Shown here: one piece after another, positions 26,206-35,170 of the stretch
Position numbering within the stretch: the first letter of the stretch is position 1
Layout: each line of letters begins with the position of its first letter
Source of the DNA: Nocardia rhamnosiphila NBRC 108938
Lineage (GTDB): Bacteria; Actinomycetota; Actinomycetes; Mycobacteriales; Mycobacteriaceae
Length of the DNA stretch: 64,000 nucleotides
Assembly (NCBI RefSeq): GCF_000720425.1
Contig: NZ_JOAJ01000001.1
Coordinates: 620,001-684,000 of the forward strand
Direction: 5' to 3'
The notes under the pieces: model-generated
What the model was told of the DNA's origin: nothing
The model's database searches: none
What the model saw: the letters and a program-made list of their open reading frames with translations, nothing else
Program-made: the position numbers and the translations under genes

Positions 26206-27072
26206 ATGAAACTCCAGGACAAGGTCGCGATCATCACCGGTGGCGGCTCCGGCCTCGGCCGGCGGTCCGCTCAACTGTTCGCCGCCGAGGGCGCGCGCAT
26301 CGGTGTGGTCGATATCGACCCGGAGCGCGCGAAGGGAACCGTCGAACTGGTGCGGGAGCAGGGCGGCGAAGCCATCGCCCTGGTCGCCGACGTCAGTAAG
26401 AAGGCCGAGATCACCGAGGCGGTGACCCGGACCGTCGCCGAGTTCGGAAAACTCGACATCATGTTCGCCAACGCGGGTGTCGTCTCCCGCGGCGGTGTCC
26501 CGTCGGTGGCCGGTGGCGAGCAGGTCGCATTCGAAGATCTCACCGAAGCCGACTGGCACCATGTCCTCGGCGTCAACCTGAGCGGTGTCGTGTACTCGGC
26601 GCAGGCCGCGGTCCCGGCGCTCGAGGCCAATGGCGGCGGCGTCATCCTCGCGACCTCCTCGGCCGCCTCGATCGCCGCCTATCACAGCATCGCGATGTAC
26701 TCGGCCACCAAGGCCGGCGTCAACGGCCTGGTGCGCGGCCTGAGCCTCGACCTCGGCAGGCGCGGTATCCGGGTCAACGCCATCGCCCCGACCCACGGAA
26801 TGTCGCCGAACTTCCTGGCCCCGGCCGGAACCCCGGTGGTCGGCAAGTCCTACGAGGAGGTCGCGGGTCCATGGGAACCGGCCGTCTCCCCGATTCCGCT
26901 GAAGCTGAACCGGCCGCCGTCGCTGCTGGACAATGCGCGCGCCGCGCTGTTCCTGGTGTCCGATGACTCCGCCTACATCTCCGGGGTCACCCTGCCCGCC
27001 ACCGACGGCGGCACACTGTCCCGGGTCGCGATGTGGTTCGACGAGGACCGCGGCTTCACCGACGCCTCCTGA
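26206..27072 (+). CDS. SDR family oxidoreductase
   Basis: A 288-residue SDR starting after AAAGGAG. It shows TGGGSGLGRRSAQ, DIDPERAK (NAD-type Asp after strand 2), ANAG in place of NNAG, ATSSAAS with the catalytic Ser, and YSATKAGVNG. The region after the active site is longer than usual (THGMSPNFLAPAGTPVVGK), giving a larger substrate loop. It heads the operon SDR - acyl-CoA ligase - enoyl-CoA hydratase - TetR. It probably oxidises a hydroxyl group of the substrate before CoA ligation, or acts on the CoA ester. Confidence 0.87.
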   Translation: MKLQDKVAIITGGGSGLGRRSAQLFAAEGARIGVVDIDPERAKGTVELVREQGGEAIALVADVSKKAEITEAVTRTVAEFGKLDIMFANAGVVSRGGVPSVAGGEQVAFEDLTEADWHHVLGVNLSGVVYSAQAAVPALEANGGGVILATSSAASIAAYHSIAMYSATKAGVNGLVRGLSLDLGRRGIRVNAIAPTHGMSPNFLAPAGTPVVGKSYEEVAGPWEPAVSPIPLKLNRPPSLLDNARAALFLVSDDSAYISGVTLPATDGGTLSRVAMWFDEDRGFTDAS

Positions 27073-27112
27073 GCCGCCGGTCCCGACGCCGTACACAGAA
27101 GTAAGGACAACG

Positions 27113-28630
27113 ATGGCTGCGACAATCGGGTCGGCCCTGTGCTGGTGGGCCGAGACCAAAGGAGATCAGCGGGCGCTGATCGTCGAAGACGAGACGCTGA
27201 CCTACCGGGAACTGCAGGACTGGTCGAGCCGGGTGGCGCGGCAGTTGGCCGACACCGGGATCGCCCCCGGCGAGCGGGTGGGTGTGCTCGGCCCGAACTC
27301 GCTGATCTGGCCGGTGCTGGCGCTCGGGGTGCTCAAGGCGGGCGCGGTGCTGGTCCCGCTGAACCCCCGGCTCAAACCGCCCGAGTTGCGCAAAGTGCTC
27401 GACGACTCGGGTGCGGTGCTGGCCATCGCCCCGGCCGAATTCGCCGAAACCATCGCGCAGACCCGAGAGCTGGGCCGTGATTTCGCGGCGAAGTTCTTCG
27501 ACGAGTTCACCGTCCTGCGGGACGGCGGCCGTGACGACTTCCGCGTCGACGTCGACCGGGACGACCCGGTCGCGCTCCTGTTCACCAGCGGTTCGACCGG
27601 TCTGTCCAAGGGCGTCGTCTGCACCAACCGGACGCTGCTCGATATCGTCTTCGAGGCCACGCTGACCGAGGAGGGTCTGCGCCCTGGCTCGACGTCGCTG
27701 CTGTTGCTGCCGCTGGTGTTCACGCCGGGCGTGGTCTGGGGGCTGGTCATGGCCGTGGTCCTGGGCAACACGCTGGTGGTCGAGAAAGAGCTGCGGCCCG
27801 AGCGCGCGGTCGCGCTCATCGGCGAGCACCGGGTGAACACACTGTTCGGCGTACCGCTGGTCTTCGAGGCGATCGCGCGCACCCCCGCCTTCGCCGACAC
27901 CGATGTCTCCTCGCTGCGTACCGCCATCGTCGGAGGCGCGGCCGTCGCACCGGCACTTTTGCAGGCCTGGGCAAACAAGGGGGTGGAGTTGCGTCAGATC
28001 TACGGGATGACCGAAGCGGGCGGTGTCGCGACCGCGACCAAACGCGCCGAGGCATTCACCCACCCCGACACCTGCGGCACGGGATCGATCTTCACCGAAT
28101 TGAAGGTGGTCCGACCGGACGGCGCCGAGGCCGAACCCGGAGAAGAGGGCGAGATCGTGCTTCGTGGACCGGGCGTCACCCCCGGTTACTGGAACGATCC
28201 ACAGTCCACGGCGCAGGCACTGCGGGAGGGTTGGCTGCACAGCGGGGATCTGGGCACCCGAGACGGACGTGGGCGGGTCAAGTTCGTGGACCGGATGAAG
28301 GACCTGATCATCACCGGCGGAATCAACGTCTCCCCGGTCGAGATCGAACGGGCGATCGGCGAACTCGCCGGCGTCGAGGAGGTCGCGGTGATCGCCGCAC
28401 CCGACGAGCGCTTCGGGGAGACACCGGCCGCCATCGTCACCGCCGCCGGTGAGGTCGATGCGGCGGCGGTGGTGGCGCACTGCGAGCGATTGATGGCCGA
28501 CTACAAGGTGCCCCGCTATGTGGTGATCCGAGCCGAACCGCTGCCCCGGCTGCCCAACGGCAAACTGTCCAAGACCGCGGTGCGCGAGGAATACCGTGAT
28601 GTCACCGAACGATTCGAGAAGGTGCGTTGA
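27113..28630 (+). CDS. Acyl-CoA ligase (AMP-binding, FadD-like)
   Basis: A 505-residue ANL-superfamily ligase. The P-loop is LLFTSGSTGLSKG (~155-167). Further motifs are QIYGMTEAGG, the adenylate motif HSGDLGTRDGRGRVKFVDRMKD and the C-terminal catalytic lysine in LPNGKLSKTA. Its size and PGVVWGLVMAV pocket fit a fatty, aromatic or terpenoid acid:CoA ligase. It would make the CoA thioester that the hydratases, dehydrogenase and thiolases of the island process. ATG 27113 follows AAGGAC. The next hydratase gene overlaps or nearly overlaps its stop. Confidence 0.9.
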   Translation: MAATIGSALCWWAETKGDQRALIVEDETLTYRELQDWSSRVARQLADTGIAPGERVGVLGPNSLIWPVLALGVLKAGAVLVPLNPRLKPPELRKVLDDSGAVLAIAPAEFAETIAQTRELGRDFAAKFFDEFTVLRDGGRDDFRVDVDRDDPVALLFTSGSTGLSKGVVCTNRTLLDIVFEATLTEEGLRPGSTSLLLLPLVFTPGVVWGLVMAVVLGNTLVVEKELRPERAVALIGEHRVNTLFGVPLVFEAIARTPAFADTDVSSLRTAIVGGAAVAPALLQAWANKGVELRQIYGMTEAGGVATATKRAEAFTHPDTCGTGSIFTELKVVRPDGAEAEPGEEGEIVLRGPGVTPGYWNDPQSTAQALREGWLHSGDLGTRDGRGRVKFVDRMKDLIITGGINVSPVEIERAIGELAGVEEVAVIAAPDERFGETPAAIVTAAGEVDAAAVVAHCERLMADYKVPRYVVIRAEPLPRLPNGKLSKTAVREEYRDVTERFEKVR

Positions 28631-28635
28631 GTTCG

Positions 28636-29496
28636 ATGACCGAAACCTCGGAAAGCTGCCCGGTACTACTCGAGCGGGATGGGGAGATCGCGATCCTGCG
28701 ATTGCACCGGCCCGAGCGGTTGAACGCCTTCACCGAGGACATGTGCGAGCGGCTGCTCGCCGCCATGGACGAGGTCGATGCCGACGACTCCGTGCGCGCC
28801 GTGGTACTCACGGGGTCGGGACGGGCGTTTTGCGCCGGCGCGGACCTGGCCGCGGGCGGCGACACCTTCGTACTCGGCGGCGACCCGGTCACCGGTGATG
28901 CGCCGGCGGATCAGGGTGGTCTCGTGGCCTTGCGCTTCTACCGGTCCACCAAACCGATCGTCGCCGCGATCAATGGTCCGGCGGCCGGTGTCGGCGTCAC
29001 CATGACATTGCCGGCCGATATCAGGATCGCCTCGGACACCGCGAAATTCGGCTTCGTCTTCACTCGGCGGGGCCTGGTCCCCGAGGCCTGCTCCTCGTGG
29101 TTCCTGCCACGGATCGTCGGCATCTCCACCGCGCTGGAATGGGCCCTCGGCGGACGTATGGTCAGCGCGGACGAAGCCCGGGAACGTGGTCTGGTGCGCG
29201 AGACCGTCCCCGCCGGTCAAGTGCTGGATCGCGGGCTCGAACTCGCCCGCGAGCTGGTCGGCGGAACAGCGCCGGTATCCGTCGCGCTCACGCGGAGCCT
29301 GCTGTGGCGGATGCTCGGTGCGGAAGCCCCCGAGGTGGCCCACCGCGCCGATTCCCTCGGTATCTACCTGCGAGGGACCTCCGGCGATGTCCGGGAGGGT
29401 GTCGAGTCCTTTCTGGCCAAACGCGACCCCCGGTTCACCGATCGCGTCTCCGCGGGCCTGCCCGACCTGTTCGGTGCCGCCGCACCGGCGCGCTGA
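28636..29496 (+). CDS. Enoyl-CoA hydratase/isomerase family protein
   Basis: A 286-residue crotonase-fold protein with LHRPERLNAFT, AFCAGADLAAGGDTF and NGPAAGVGVTMTLPADIRI, then FVFTRRGLVPEACSSWFLPR. The last motif is shared with the hydratase at 5396 and with a group annotated as crotonase-like ring-modifying enzymes. ATG 28636 is used; a TTG at 28627 that overlaps the ligase stop is possible. It is the third hydratase of the island, so successive or alternative hydration or ring-cleavage steps are likely. Confidence 0.87.
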   Translation: MTETSESCPVLLERDGEIAILRLHRPERLNAFTEDMCERLLAAMDEVDADDSVRAVVLTGSGRAFCAGADLAAGGDTFVLGGDPVTGDAPADQGGLVALRFYRSTKPIVAAINGPAAGVGVTMTLPADIRIASDTAKFGFVFTRRGLVPEACSSWFLPRIVGISTALEWALGGRMVSADEARERGLVRETVPAGQVLDRGLELARELVGGTAPVSVALTRSLLWRMLGAEAPEVAHRADSLGIYLRGTSGDVREGVESFLAKRDPRFTDRVSAGLPDLFGAAAPAR

Positions 29497-29554
29497 TTGC
29501 TACGATCACCGGGCTCGGCGTCCGGCCGAGTGGGCGAAGAGGAGGTAGGCGGAG

Positions 29555-30187
29555 ATGGCTCGACGGCGCACCGGCAGCGTCCTCAGCGAGGACCCCGATG
29601 AGGCACGCCGTCAGATTCTCACAGCCGCCGAGGCGGTGTTCGAGCGCTACGGCGTCGCCAAGACCACCATGGACGATATCGCCAAGGAAGCCAATGTCTC
29701 CCGGCCTACCGTCTACCGTTACTTCGGCGACCGTGACAGCCTGATCACCGCGTTGATCGAGGTCCGGGCGCGGGCCATGTTCACTCGCGCCCGGACCTTC
29801 CTGCGCAAACGCGAAACCTTCGCCGAACAGGTCGTCGACGGCCTCATCTATCTGGTGAACATCGGCCGCAAGGATCCGGTGGTACGGCTGATCGTGAGTC
29901 CGGAGCATATGGATTTGGCCACCGCATTGGTCGGCAGTTCCGGACTCGCCGCCCGGCTCACCGAAGAGATGTGGGCGCCGGTTCTGCAGGAGGCGCGCGC
30001 CCGCGGTGAGGTACGCGAGGACCGCACCGATACCGAGATCTGTCAGTGGATCGCCCTGGTGGAACTGATCCTGGTGGGCCGGATGGACTTCGGCTCCGAC
30101 TCCGACCCCGACCATCGGCGGATGCTGACGAAATTCCTGCTACCGGGCATCGTCACGCCCGAAGCCGCTGCCCGCGCCGGTATCTGA
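29555..30187 (+). CDS. TetR family transcriptional regulator
   Basis: A 210-residue TetR protein. The HTH is visible as ARRQILTAAEAVFERYGV, then TTMDDIAKEANVSRPTVYRYF and GDRDSLITALI. It ends the SDR-ligase-hydratase operon (58 bp after the hydratase) and is preceded by GAGGAGG. It probably controls this operon in response to its acyl-CoA product. It is a second candidate for binding the 17-bp sites, but no such site is near it. Confidence 0.87.
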   Translation: MARRRTGSVLSEDPDEARRQILTAAEAVFERYGVAKTTMDDIAKEANVSRPTVYRYFGDRDSLITALIEVRARAMFTRARTFLRKRETFAEQVVDGLIYLVNIGRKDPVVRLIVSPEHMDLATALVGSSGLAARLTEEMWAPVLQEARARGEVREDRTDTEICQWIALVELILVGRMDFGSDSDPDHRRMLTKFLLPGIVTPEAAARAGI

Positions 30188-30194
30188 CGGTAGC

Positions 30195-30211
30195 CCCCGG
30201 ATCCGCCGGGG
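30195..30211 (+). terminator. GC-rich hairpin after the TetR gene
   Basis: CCCCGG-ATCCG-CCGGGG forms a short, very stable stem 8 bp after the TetR stop; one flanking G/C pair extends it. It is a plausible end of the catabolic operon. Confidence 0.4.
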
Positions 30212-30337
30212 CCCGCGGCGGGTCGTATCGGCCGGTATGGTCGGCGGTCGGAGTCGGCGAAGGTCTCCGATCGGGTCCCGAGCTTGCAAAAACCATATGG
30301 TCTGTATTTTCCGGGAGCGGTAGGTGATCATGTCCGG

Positions 30338-30949
30338 GTGGATCTTGATCGAATCAGCACCCGAGCCGCGGAACTCGCGGTGAGCTTCGGCGTCCGGGCG
30401 CCCCGCGTCGTGGCGGGGAAAGTACCGGCGTGGGTGATCGAAGGCCTGCGGTACTCCGTTCGGAAACAACCGGTTATCACTGTCGGCGCCGGGTTCGGTG
30501 GCATGACCGCGGCCGAGCAGGACGGTGCGCTCGCGAACGCGATAGTGGCGAGCGACCTCTATCGAATCGGGGCGGTCAAGATCCTGCTCACCTACAGCCT
30601 GTGCTTCGTGGCCGTCGGCGGCCCGCTGGTCTTCGTCGCCGCATATCACCGAACTCCGACCTGGGTGACCCTTTCGGTATACGGGGCACTCTATGCGCTC
30701 GGCTACCTACTGACATTCGCCCTGCGGTCTCGACGCGTCATCTACCGCGTCGACCACAGAGTCGCCGAGGTGCTGGGGCGACCGGTCGTGGACCTGATGA
30801 TCGACCACGACATCCGTCACGAGCACATGATTCCCGGTTTCGTGCGGCTCTTCCTCCTCGTGTACGGCCCCACGGTGGCCCAGCGCGTGCGACGCCTCGA
30901 CACCACCTTCGGTGCGCACCACATCGCTGGTTGGCCAGCCCGGTCGTAG
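30338..30949 (+). CDS. Hypothetical membrane protein
   Basis: A 203-residue protein of unknown function with GTG 30338 preceded by a GGGAGCGG-type site. It has a soluble N-terminal part (~85 residues), two transmembrane helices (AVKILLTYSLCFVAVGGPLV and WVTLSVYGALYALGYLLTF) and a C-terminal cytosolic segment with VDHRVAEVLGRP and HDIRHEHMIPGF. The last part is faintly like tails of M48-type membrane proteins, but no HEXXH zinc motif is present. It lies at the start of the accessory zone and has no clear functional link to neighbours. Confidence 0.6.
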   Translation: MDLDRISTRAAELAVSFGVRAPRVVAGKVPAWVIEGLRYSVRKQPVITVGAGFGGMTAAEQDGALANAIVASDLYRIGAVKILLTYSLCFVAVGGPLVFVAAYHRTPTWVTLSVYGALYALGYLLTFALRSRRVIYRVDHRVAEVLGRPVVDLMIDHDIRHEHMIPGFVRLFLLVYGPTVAQRVRRLDTTFGAHHIAGWPARS

Positions 30950-31028
30950 CCACCGCCATTAATCGAGGTATGGACACTGACCCGGAGCGGCAAGGGAAGG
31001 AACAGTTCGCTCGGCCGCAAGGCGGTAG

Positions 31029-32006
31029 TCAGTAACGGCGTTCGGCGGGTCGGAAGGTTTCACTGAGTCGGCTGTAGGCGTCGCGGACCTCGCCGGGGAT
31101 GTCTTGACCGACGATGTGGCCTTCGGCGGGGTACTCGTCGAGGCGTTTGATCTCTCCCATGGTGACCGCGACGATCGATTTCGGATGCGGTGCCGTATCG
31201 GCATCGGGCCGGTTGCCGTACTTCATGTAGTTCTCCAGGGAGACATCGGGGGTGGACATGGCGACATGATCGACCGACACACGCTTGCCGTTCACGTCGG
31301 CAACGCCCTGTTGCATGACCGTGGCCCATACCCGGCGTGCATGGAACGGGGTACACACCCCGATGAGCGAGGAGATATCGCGGCCGTGGTCGGCGAGCAT
31401 CTGGGCCGAGAAGGCAGCGTTTTGCCCCGTGTTGGCGGCCTTGGGTTCCTCGATGATCCGTCGAGGGTCGAGTTTCATCTTCTCCGCGGCCAGCCGGAAT
31501 TTGGCTGCTTCGCCGTTGCTTCCGGAGAACACGACAGGGACATCGTCGAGCCCGCGGTCGCGGACCAGGTTCGCGATCACCGAGGCGCCACCGATGTCTT
31601 TGCTGCCGAAGAAGATGATTCCGCCGTAGTTCCGTGCTGGATCGATCTCCCATTTCGGGTCGTGGCGCAGGTAATCCCATAGTTTTCCCAAGTCGGACAT
31701 CGCGCGGTCCGTATCCACACCGCGCTCGTGGAGTTCCCGGAACCATTCGGTGTAGGCATCTTCCCGGCGCCCGCCGTAAACCTGATCGTTGCTGATCAAC
31801 GCTCGGGCGGACGTATCGATCGGTATCGCAGCATCACGTTCCGCACGGAGGAACATGCCGGCCGATGCCCGGGTCTCGCTGATCAGTCCCCGCTGTTTGC
31901 CGACCGCGTCCGAGATGCCGGTGGTCAACGCGCGTGCAACCCGGCCGGCAGCGTCTAGCGCAATCCCCGCCGGGCTGTTCGCACCCGGCAGATCCAGGCC
32001 ACTCAT
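31029..32006 (-). CDS. YdcF/SanA family (DUF218) protein
   Basis: A 325-residue protein. The C-terminal two thirds match the DUF218/YdcF-ElyC fold: IIFFGSKDIGGASVIA, VVFSGSNGEAAKFRLAAEK, an IIEEPKAANTGQNAAFS motif and GVCTPFHARRVWATV. The N-terminal ~90 residues are a helical extension without an obvious signal peptide. DUF218 proteins are linked to envelope or vancomycin-sensitivity functions or nucleotide binding, but the reaction is unknown. It is isolated on the minus strand with ~200 bp of empty sequence upstream. Confidence 0.75.
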   Translation of the reverse strand: MSGLDLPGANSPAGIALDAAGRVARALTTGISDAVGKQRGLISETRASAGMFLRAERDAAIPIDTSARALISNDQVYGGRREDAYTEWFRELHERGVDTDRAMSDLGKLWDYLRHDPKWEIDPARNYGGIIFFGSKDIGGASVIANLVRDRGLDDVPVVFSGSNGEAAKFRLAAEKMKLDPRRIIEEPKAANTGQNAAFSAQMLADHGRDISSLIGVCTPFHARRVWATVMQQGVADVNGKRVSVDHVAMSTPDVSLENYMKYGNRPDADTAPHPKSIVAVTMGEIKRLDEYPAEGHIVGQDIPGEVRDAYSRLSETFRPAERRY

Positions 32007-32217
32007 CCGTCCTCTTGAAACTCATGATCCGAAACGACGCGCAGAACCATGAGTCCGCTGTCAGCCTGTCGAGGCTAGTATCTACTTTTCTTCTCTGCAC
32101 CTGGCGGAGTCCCCGTACCTGGTGGCATGAGGCATGAGCGTGTGTTGGGGCGGATCTGCTGATGTGAGGCATGGGCCGGAAAATAGTTTCGTGGACGCCG
32201 CACAGATTGCTCAGGCC

Positions 32218-32710
32218 CTAGAAGATGCGGGGGGCATAGACTGTGGCGCCGGCAGCCCGCCGGAGCCACATTGGCGCTTCGGTGCCGGCGCCGTCGGCGT
32301 CGAGTAGACGGGCGAGGTTCTCCATGGCCTCGGTTTGCCCGGCCGTTGCCGCTCGTCGGTGCCATTGTGACCCTTCGCTGAGGAGGTTGCGCTCTTCCAG
32401 GAGTACTCCGAGGTTGTTCATCGCCTCGGTGTTCCCGGCTTCGGCGGCGGGCCGGTGCCAGGATTCGGCCTCGGTAAGTTCGCCCAGTCCCATGAGTCCG
32501 TCGTCGGGGGTAGAGCGCGGGCCGAACCCGGTCGACCACCAGCAGCGCGTCGGAGAGGCGAACGATGTAGGCGGTGAGGTGCCGGCGCTCGTTGGGCGCG
32601 GCCGGATCGCCGCGTAACCCAGGAATCGGGACGGTCAAGGCTGCCCCGGCTGGCCTGGTCGGCCGAAATTCGCCACGGAATGTGATGTGTACCACCCCTC
32701 TGGACACCAA
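32218..32710 (-). pseudogene. Frameshifted TPR/Sel1-like protein remnant
   Basis: The distal part (32493 to 32218) encodes two tetratricopeptide/Sel1-like repeats with the pattern WHRxAAxAGxTEAMxNL. The proximal part (about 32710 to 32510), in another frame, reads VVHITFRGEF and HLTAYIVRLSDALLVVDRV, which looks like genuine coding sequence. The two do not join in one frame, so I infer a frameshift in a decayed gene. Alternatively, only the 91-residue TPR protein is expressed from ATG 32493. About 210 bp upstream of the YdcF gene (32007-32217) hold nothing recognisable. Confidence 0.4.
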
Positions 32711-32730
32711 AAGCTAATGACATTAACCTT

Positions 32731-32751
32731 TTAGCTATTGAAGCTAGCTAA
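32731..32751. promoter_or_regulatory. Palindromic operator before the hydrolase-TetR pair
   Basis: TTAGCTA and TAGCTAA form a perfect 7-bp inverted repeat around TTGAAGC, ending 10 bp before the hydrolase ATG and overlapping its ribosome-binding site. A related AGCTAATGACATTAA lies at 32712-32726. It is probably the site of the TetR encoded at 33615. Confidence 0.5.
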
Positions 32752-32761
32752 GGAGACCGCT

Positions 32762-33559
32762 ATGACCACTCAGTACCTCTCGCTTCCCGACGGCACCATC
32801 GCCTACGAACTCAGCGGCCCCGCCGATGGGCCTCTGGTGGTGTGCGTCCCCGGCGTCGGCGTCAACCGCGCCGATTTCCGGTTCGTGGCCCCGACGCTGG
32901 CCGAATCCGGAAACCGGGTGGCCGTCATGGATATCCGGGGTCACGGCGATTCCAGCGCCGACTGGCCGCAGTACCATCCCACCGCCGTTGGCCACGACAT
33001 CGCCGCCGTGATCCGTCATCTCGGCGGGCCTGCCGTGATCGTCGGCCACTCGTTCGCGGCGAAGTCTGCCGGGCAGGTCGCCGTCCGCGAACCCGAGTCG
33101 GTGCGCGGCCTGGTGCTCGTGGGTGCCGCGGTGCGGCACGAGAAGCCCGGCTTCGTCATGGGGCTGGCCGCCAAACTCGTCACCGGCAATGCTGCGCTGT
33201 GGACGATGTTCCTGAAGACGCTGTATCCGGGCGCCAAGCCCGCCGACTTCGCCGAATATCTGGCCGCGAACAAGGCGATACTGCGCCGCAGAGGACATCT
33301 CGCAGCCTTGAGCGCCCTGACCGATTCGCTGCCCGCCGACCCGGCCCTGGACCTGTCGGACATCACCGCCCCGACCTTGATCGTCATGGGAACGAAGGAC
33401 GGCGACCTCGCCGACCCGGCCGCCGAGGCGCAACGGATCGCGAACGAGGTCTCCGGACCGTCCCGGGTCGCGATGGCGGACGGCTCGGGGCACTACCCGC
33501 ACGCCGACAACCCGGACTTCGTCGCGCACACCGTCGCGACCTTCCTGAAGGAGCTGTGA
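32762..33559 (+). CDS. Alpha/beta hydrolase
   Basis: A 265-residue alpha/beta hydrolase. It has VVCVPGVGVNRADF (oxyanion loop, ~26), VMDIRGHGDSSADW, nucleophile elbow VGHSFAAK (S97), APTLIVMGTKDGDLADP (acid) and DGSGHYPHADNP (His). ATG 32762 follows AAGGAGACC. The arrangement with a TetR gene 56 bp downstream, and a palindrome over its RBS, suggests a self-regulated detoxification or esterase unit. Confidence 0.87.
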   Translation: MTTQYLSLPDGTIAYELSGPADGPLVVCVPGVGVNRADFRFVAPTLAESGNRVAVMDIRGHGDSSADWPQYHPTAVGHDIAAVIRHLGGPAVIVGHSFAAKSAGQVAVREPESVRGLVLVGAAVRHEKPGFVMGLAAKLVTGNAALWTMFLKTLYPGAKPADFAEYLAANKAILRRRGHLAALSALTDSLPADPALDLSDITAPTLIVMGTKDGDLADPAAEAQRIANEVSGPSRVAMADGSGHYPHADNPDFVAHTVATFLKEL

Positions 33560-33614
33560 TGCCCTACGTGGGATACCTCCCCGTCGCTTCGACCTCCGTC
33601 GCGAAGGAGCCGTG

Positions 33615-34202
33615 ATGCCACGCGCCGGACTCTCTCCCACCGCGGTGGTGGACGTCGCCGTCGCCGTCGTCGACGAAGGCGGCCCCCGCGCCCTGACCCT
33701 CGCCGCCGTGGCCACCCGTGCCGAGGTGGCCACCCCGTCGCTGTACAAGCACGTCAAAAACCTGGACGAACTGGTGGACCTCGTCGGCGTGCGCGTCCTC
33801 GATGAACTCACCGAACGGGTGACCCGCTCGGTGGTCGGGTTCGGCGGCCCCGCCGCGGTGGGTGCTCTGTTGCGCGCCTACCGCGACTACGCCGTGGAAC
33901 ACCCCCACCGGTACGCGATGCTGCCCCAGAGCCCGCGCGAGACACCAGGCCGGGAAACCGCCGGCCGGCGCCTGATGGACACCATCTTCGCTGTCCTGGC
34001 CGGTTGCGGCGTCACCGGCGCAGACGCGGTGCACCTCACCCGCTGCATCCGCGCCGCCGGGCACGGCTTCGCCACCCTGGAATCCCAAGGAGGCTTCCAG
34101 CTCGCCGAAGACATCGAGACATCCTTCGCCACCCTGACCCGCATGGTGCTCAGCGCGCTGCCGCCGGTGAACCCGAAGCCGCGACGCGTGCCACCGGGGT
34201 AG
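33615..34202 (+). CDS. TetR family transcriptional regulator (TetR_C-type)
   Basis: A 195-residue TetR protein. It has an N-terminal HTH (VDVAVAVVDEGGPRALT, then LAAVATRAEVATPSLYKHV) and a C-terminal domain with HPHRYAMLPQSPR and HGFATLESQGGFQLAEDIE, typical of the WHG-type subgroup. RBS GCGAAGGAGCC precedes ATG 33615. It is likely a repressor of the adjacent hydrolase, acting at the palindrome at 32731. Confidence 0.87.
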   Translation: MPRAGLSPTAVVDVAVAVVDEGGPRALTLAAVATRAEVATPSLYKHVKNLDELVDLVGVRVLDELTERVTRSVVGFGGPAAVGALLRAYRDYAVEHPHRYAMLPQSPRETPGRETAGRRLMDTIFAVLAGCGVTGADAVHLTRCIRAAGHGFATLESQGGFQLAEDIETSFATLTRMVLSALPPVNPKPRRVPPG

Positions 34203-34381
34203 CCCGCCGATGATGGTCGAAACCGACCAGTGGCAGCCCGGCCGGCAGAACAACACCGGGCTGAAAGTTCTGCCGCGAGTGGAAGGCGCCGGGCCAGATC
34301 ATCGCTGGTCAACAAAGAGTCTTTCGGATCCCTTTGTCCATCGATCATCCATTCGTGGACACCGCCGCACGGTTCGGCGGT

Positions 34382-35143
34382 TCAGCGGATCGTGGTGGTG
34401 AGGTAGTCGTGCCCGCCGACGAGGAAGGTGTGCCCGTTGGCGGCGGGAGCGTCGATCGCGGCGACGATGGCCGCGGCGAAATCGTCGATGGTGGGCAGGG
34501 GCCCATGAGTTCGGCGGGCGGCGACCGCGTCGGGATCGCGGCGTTCCAGCAGCCGGATGATGATCGTCCCGTCGATCATGTCGCCGGAGACCACGACGAA
34601 CCCGACACCGCGGTCCGTGAATTCGGGAATGAGGGCACGCAGGGCATCCTCGCCGGCGCGTTTGCTCGCGGCGATCGGCTCGTATCCCTCGGGTAAGGGG
34701 CCGCCGTCGGCGTGGAAATGCGCTTGATGGCTGGTGACGAACACGATCCGCCCGCCGGACGGTATGAGGGGCAGGGCGAGGGTGGCGAGGCGTACCTGGG
34801 CGTCGCGGTTGAGGCGTAGTGCGTAGCCGGGGTCGGCGCCGCGTTCGAGCCCGCCCGAGGCATTCAGTACGAGCGCATCGAGGCGGCCGTACTGGTCGCG
34901 GATGTGGTCGATCATCGCGGTGACCGCGGTGTCGTCGGAGAGGTCCGCCTCGACCGCCGAGGCGCTGCCGCCGGCGCCGGTGATCGTGTCGACCACCGTC
35001 TGCGCTCGTTTGCTCTTCTTGCGGTAGTTGACCAGGACGTGGGTGCCGGGGCCTGCCAGTTGCTGGGCGGTGGTGGCGCCGATACCGCGTGAGGCGCCTG
35101 TCACCAGCATGATTCGTTGCGGGGGCGGGTCAGCTCGGTCCAT
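34382..35143 (-). CDS. SDR family oxidoreductase
   Basis: A 253-residue SDR with TGASRGIGATT, NYRKKSKRA (NADP-type basic residues), NASGG in place of NNAG, FVTSHQAHF as the serine strand and YEPIAASKRAG, in which the catalytic Tyr is three residues further from Lys than usual. That is an atypical active site. ATG 35143 follows GAGGAGAAC. It is divergent from an HxlR regulator with palindromic sites in between, so it is probably its target. Confidence 0.8.
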   Translation of the reverse strand: MDRADPPPQRIMLVTGASRGIGATTAQQLAGPGTHVLVNYRKKSKRAQTVVDTITGAGGSASAVEADLSDDTAVTAMIDHIRDQYGRLDALVLNASGGLERGADPGYALRLNRDAQVRLATLALPLIPSGGRIVFVTSHQAHFHADGGPLPEGYEPIAASKRAGEDALRALIPEFTDRGVGFVVVSGDMIDGTIIIRLLERRDPDAVAARRTHGPLPTIDDFAAAIVAAIDAPAANGHTFLVGGHDYLTTTIR

Positions 35144-35170
35144 CGGGTGTTCTCCTCGCTCGGCCGGGTG

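Noticed and set aside
30281..30330. Short palindrome CCATATGG in an A/T-rich patch before the membrane-protein gene
   Set aside because: It is too short and has no second copy or spaced partner; it could be chance in an AT-rich spot.
31029..32006. Reading the DUF218 protein as a toxin or glycosyltransferase
   Set aside because: The GSKDIGGASVIA and EPKAANTGQNA order fits YdcF/SanA, and no glycosyltransferase or nuclease motif is visible.
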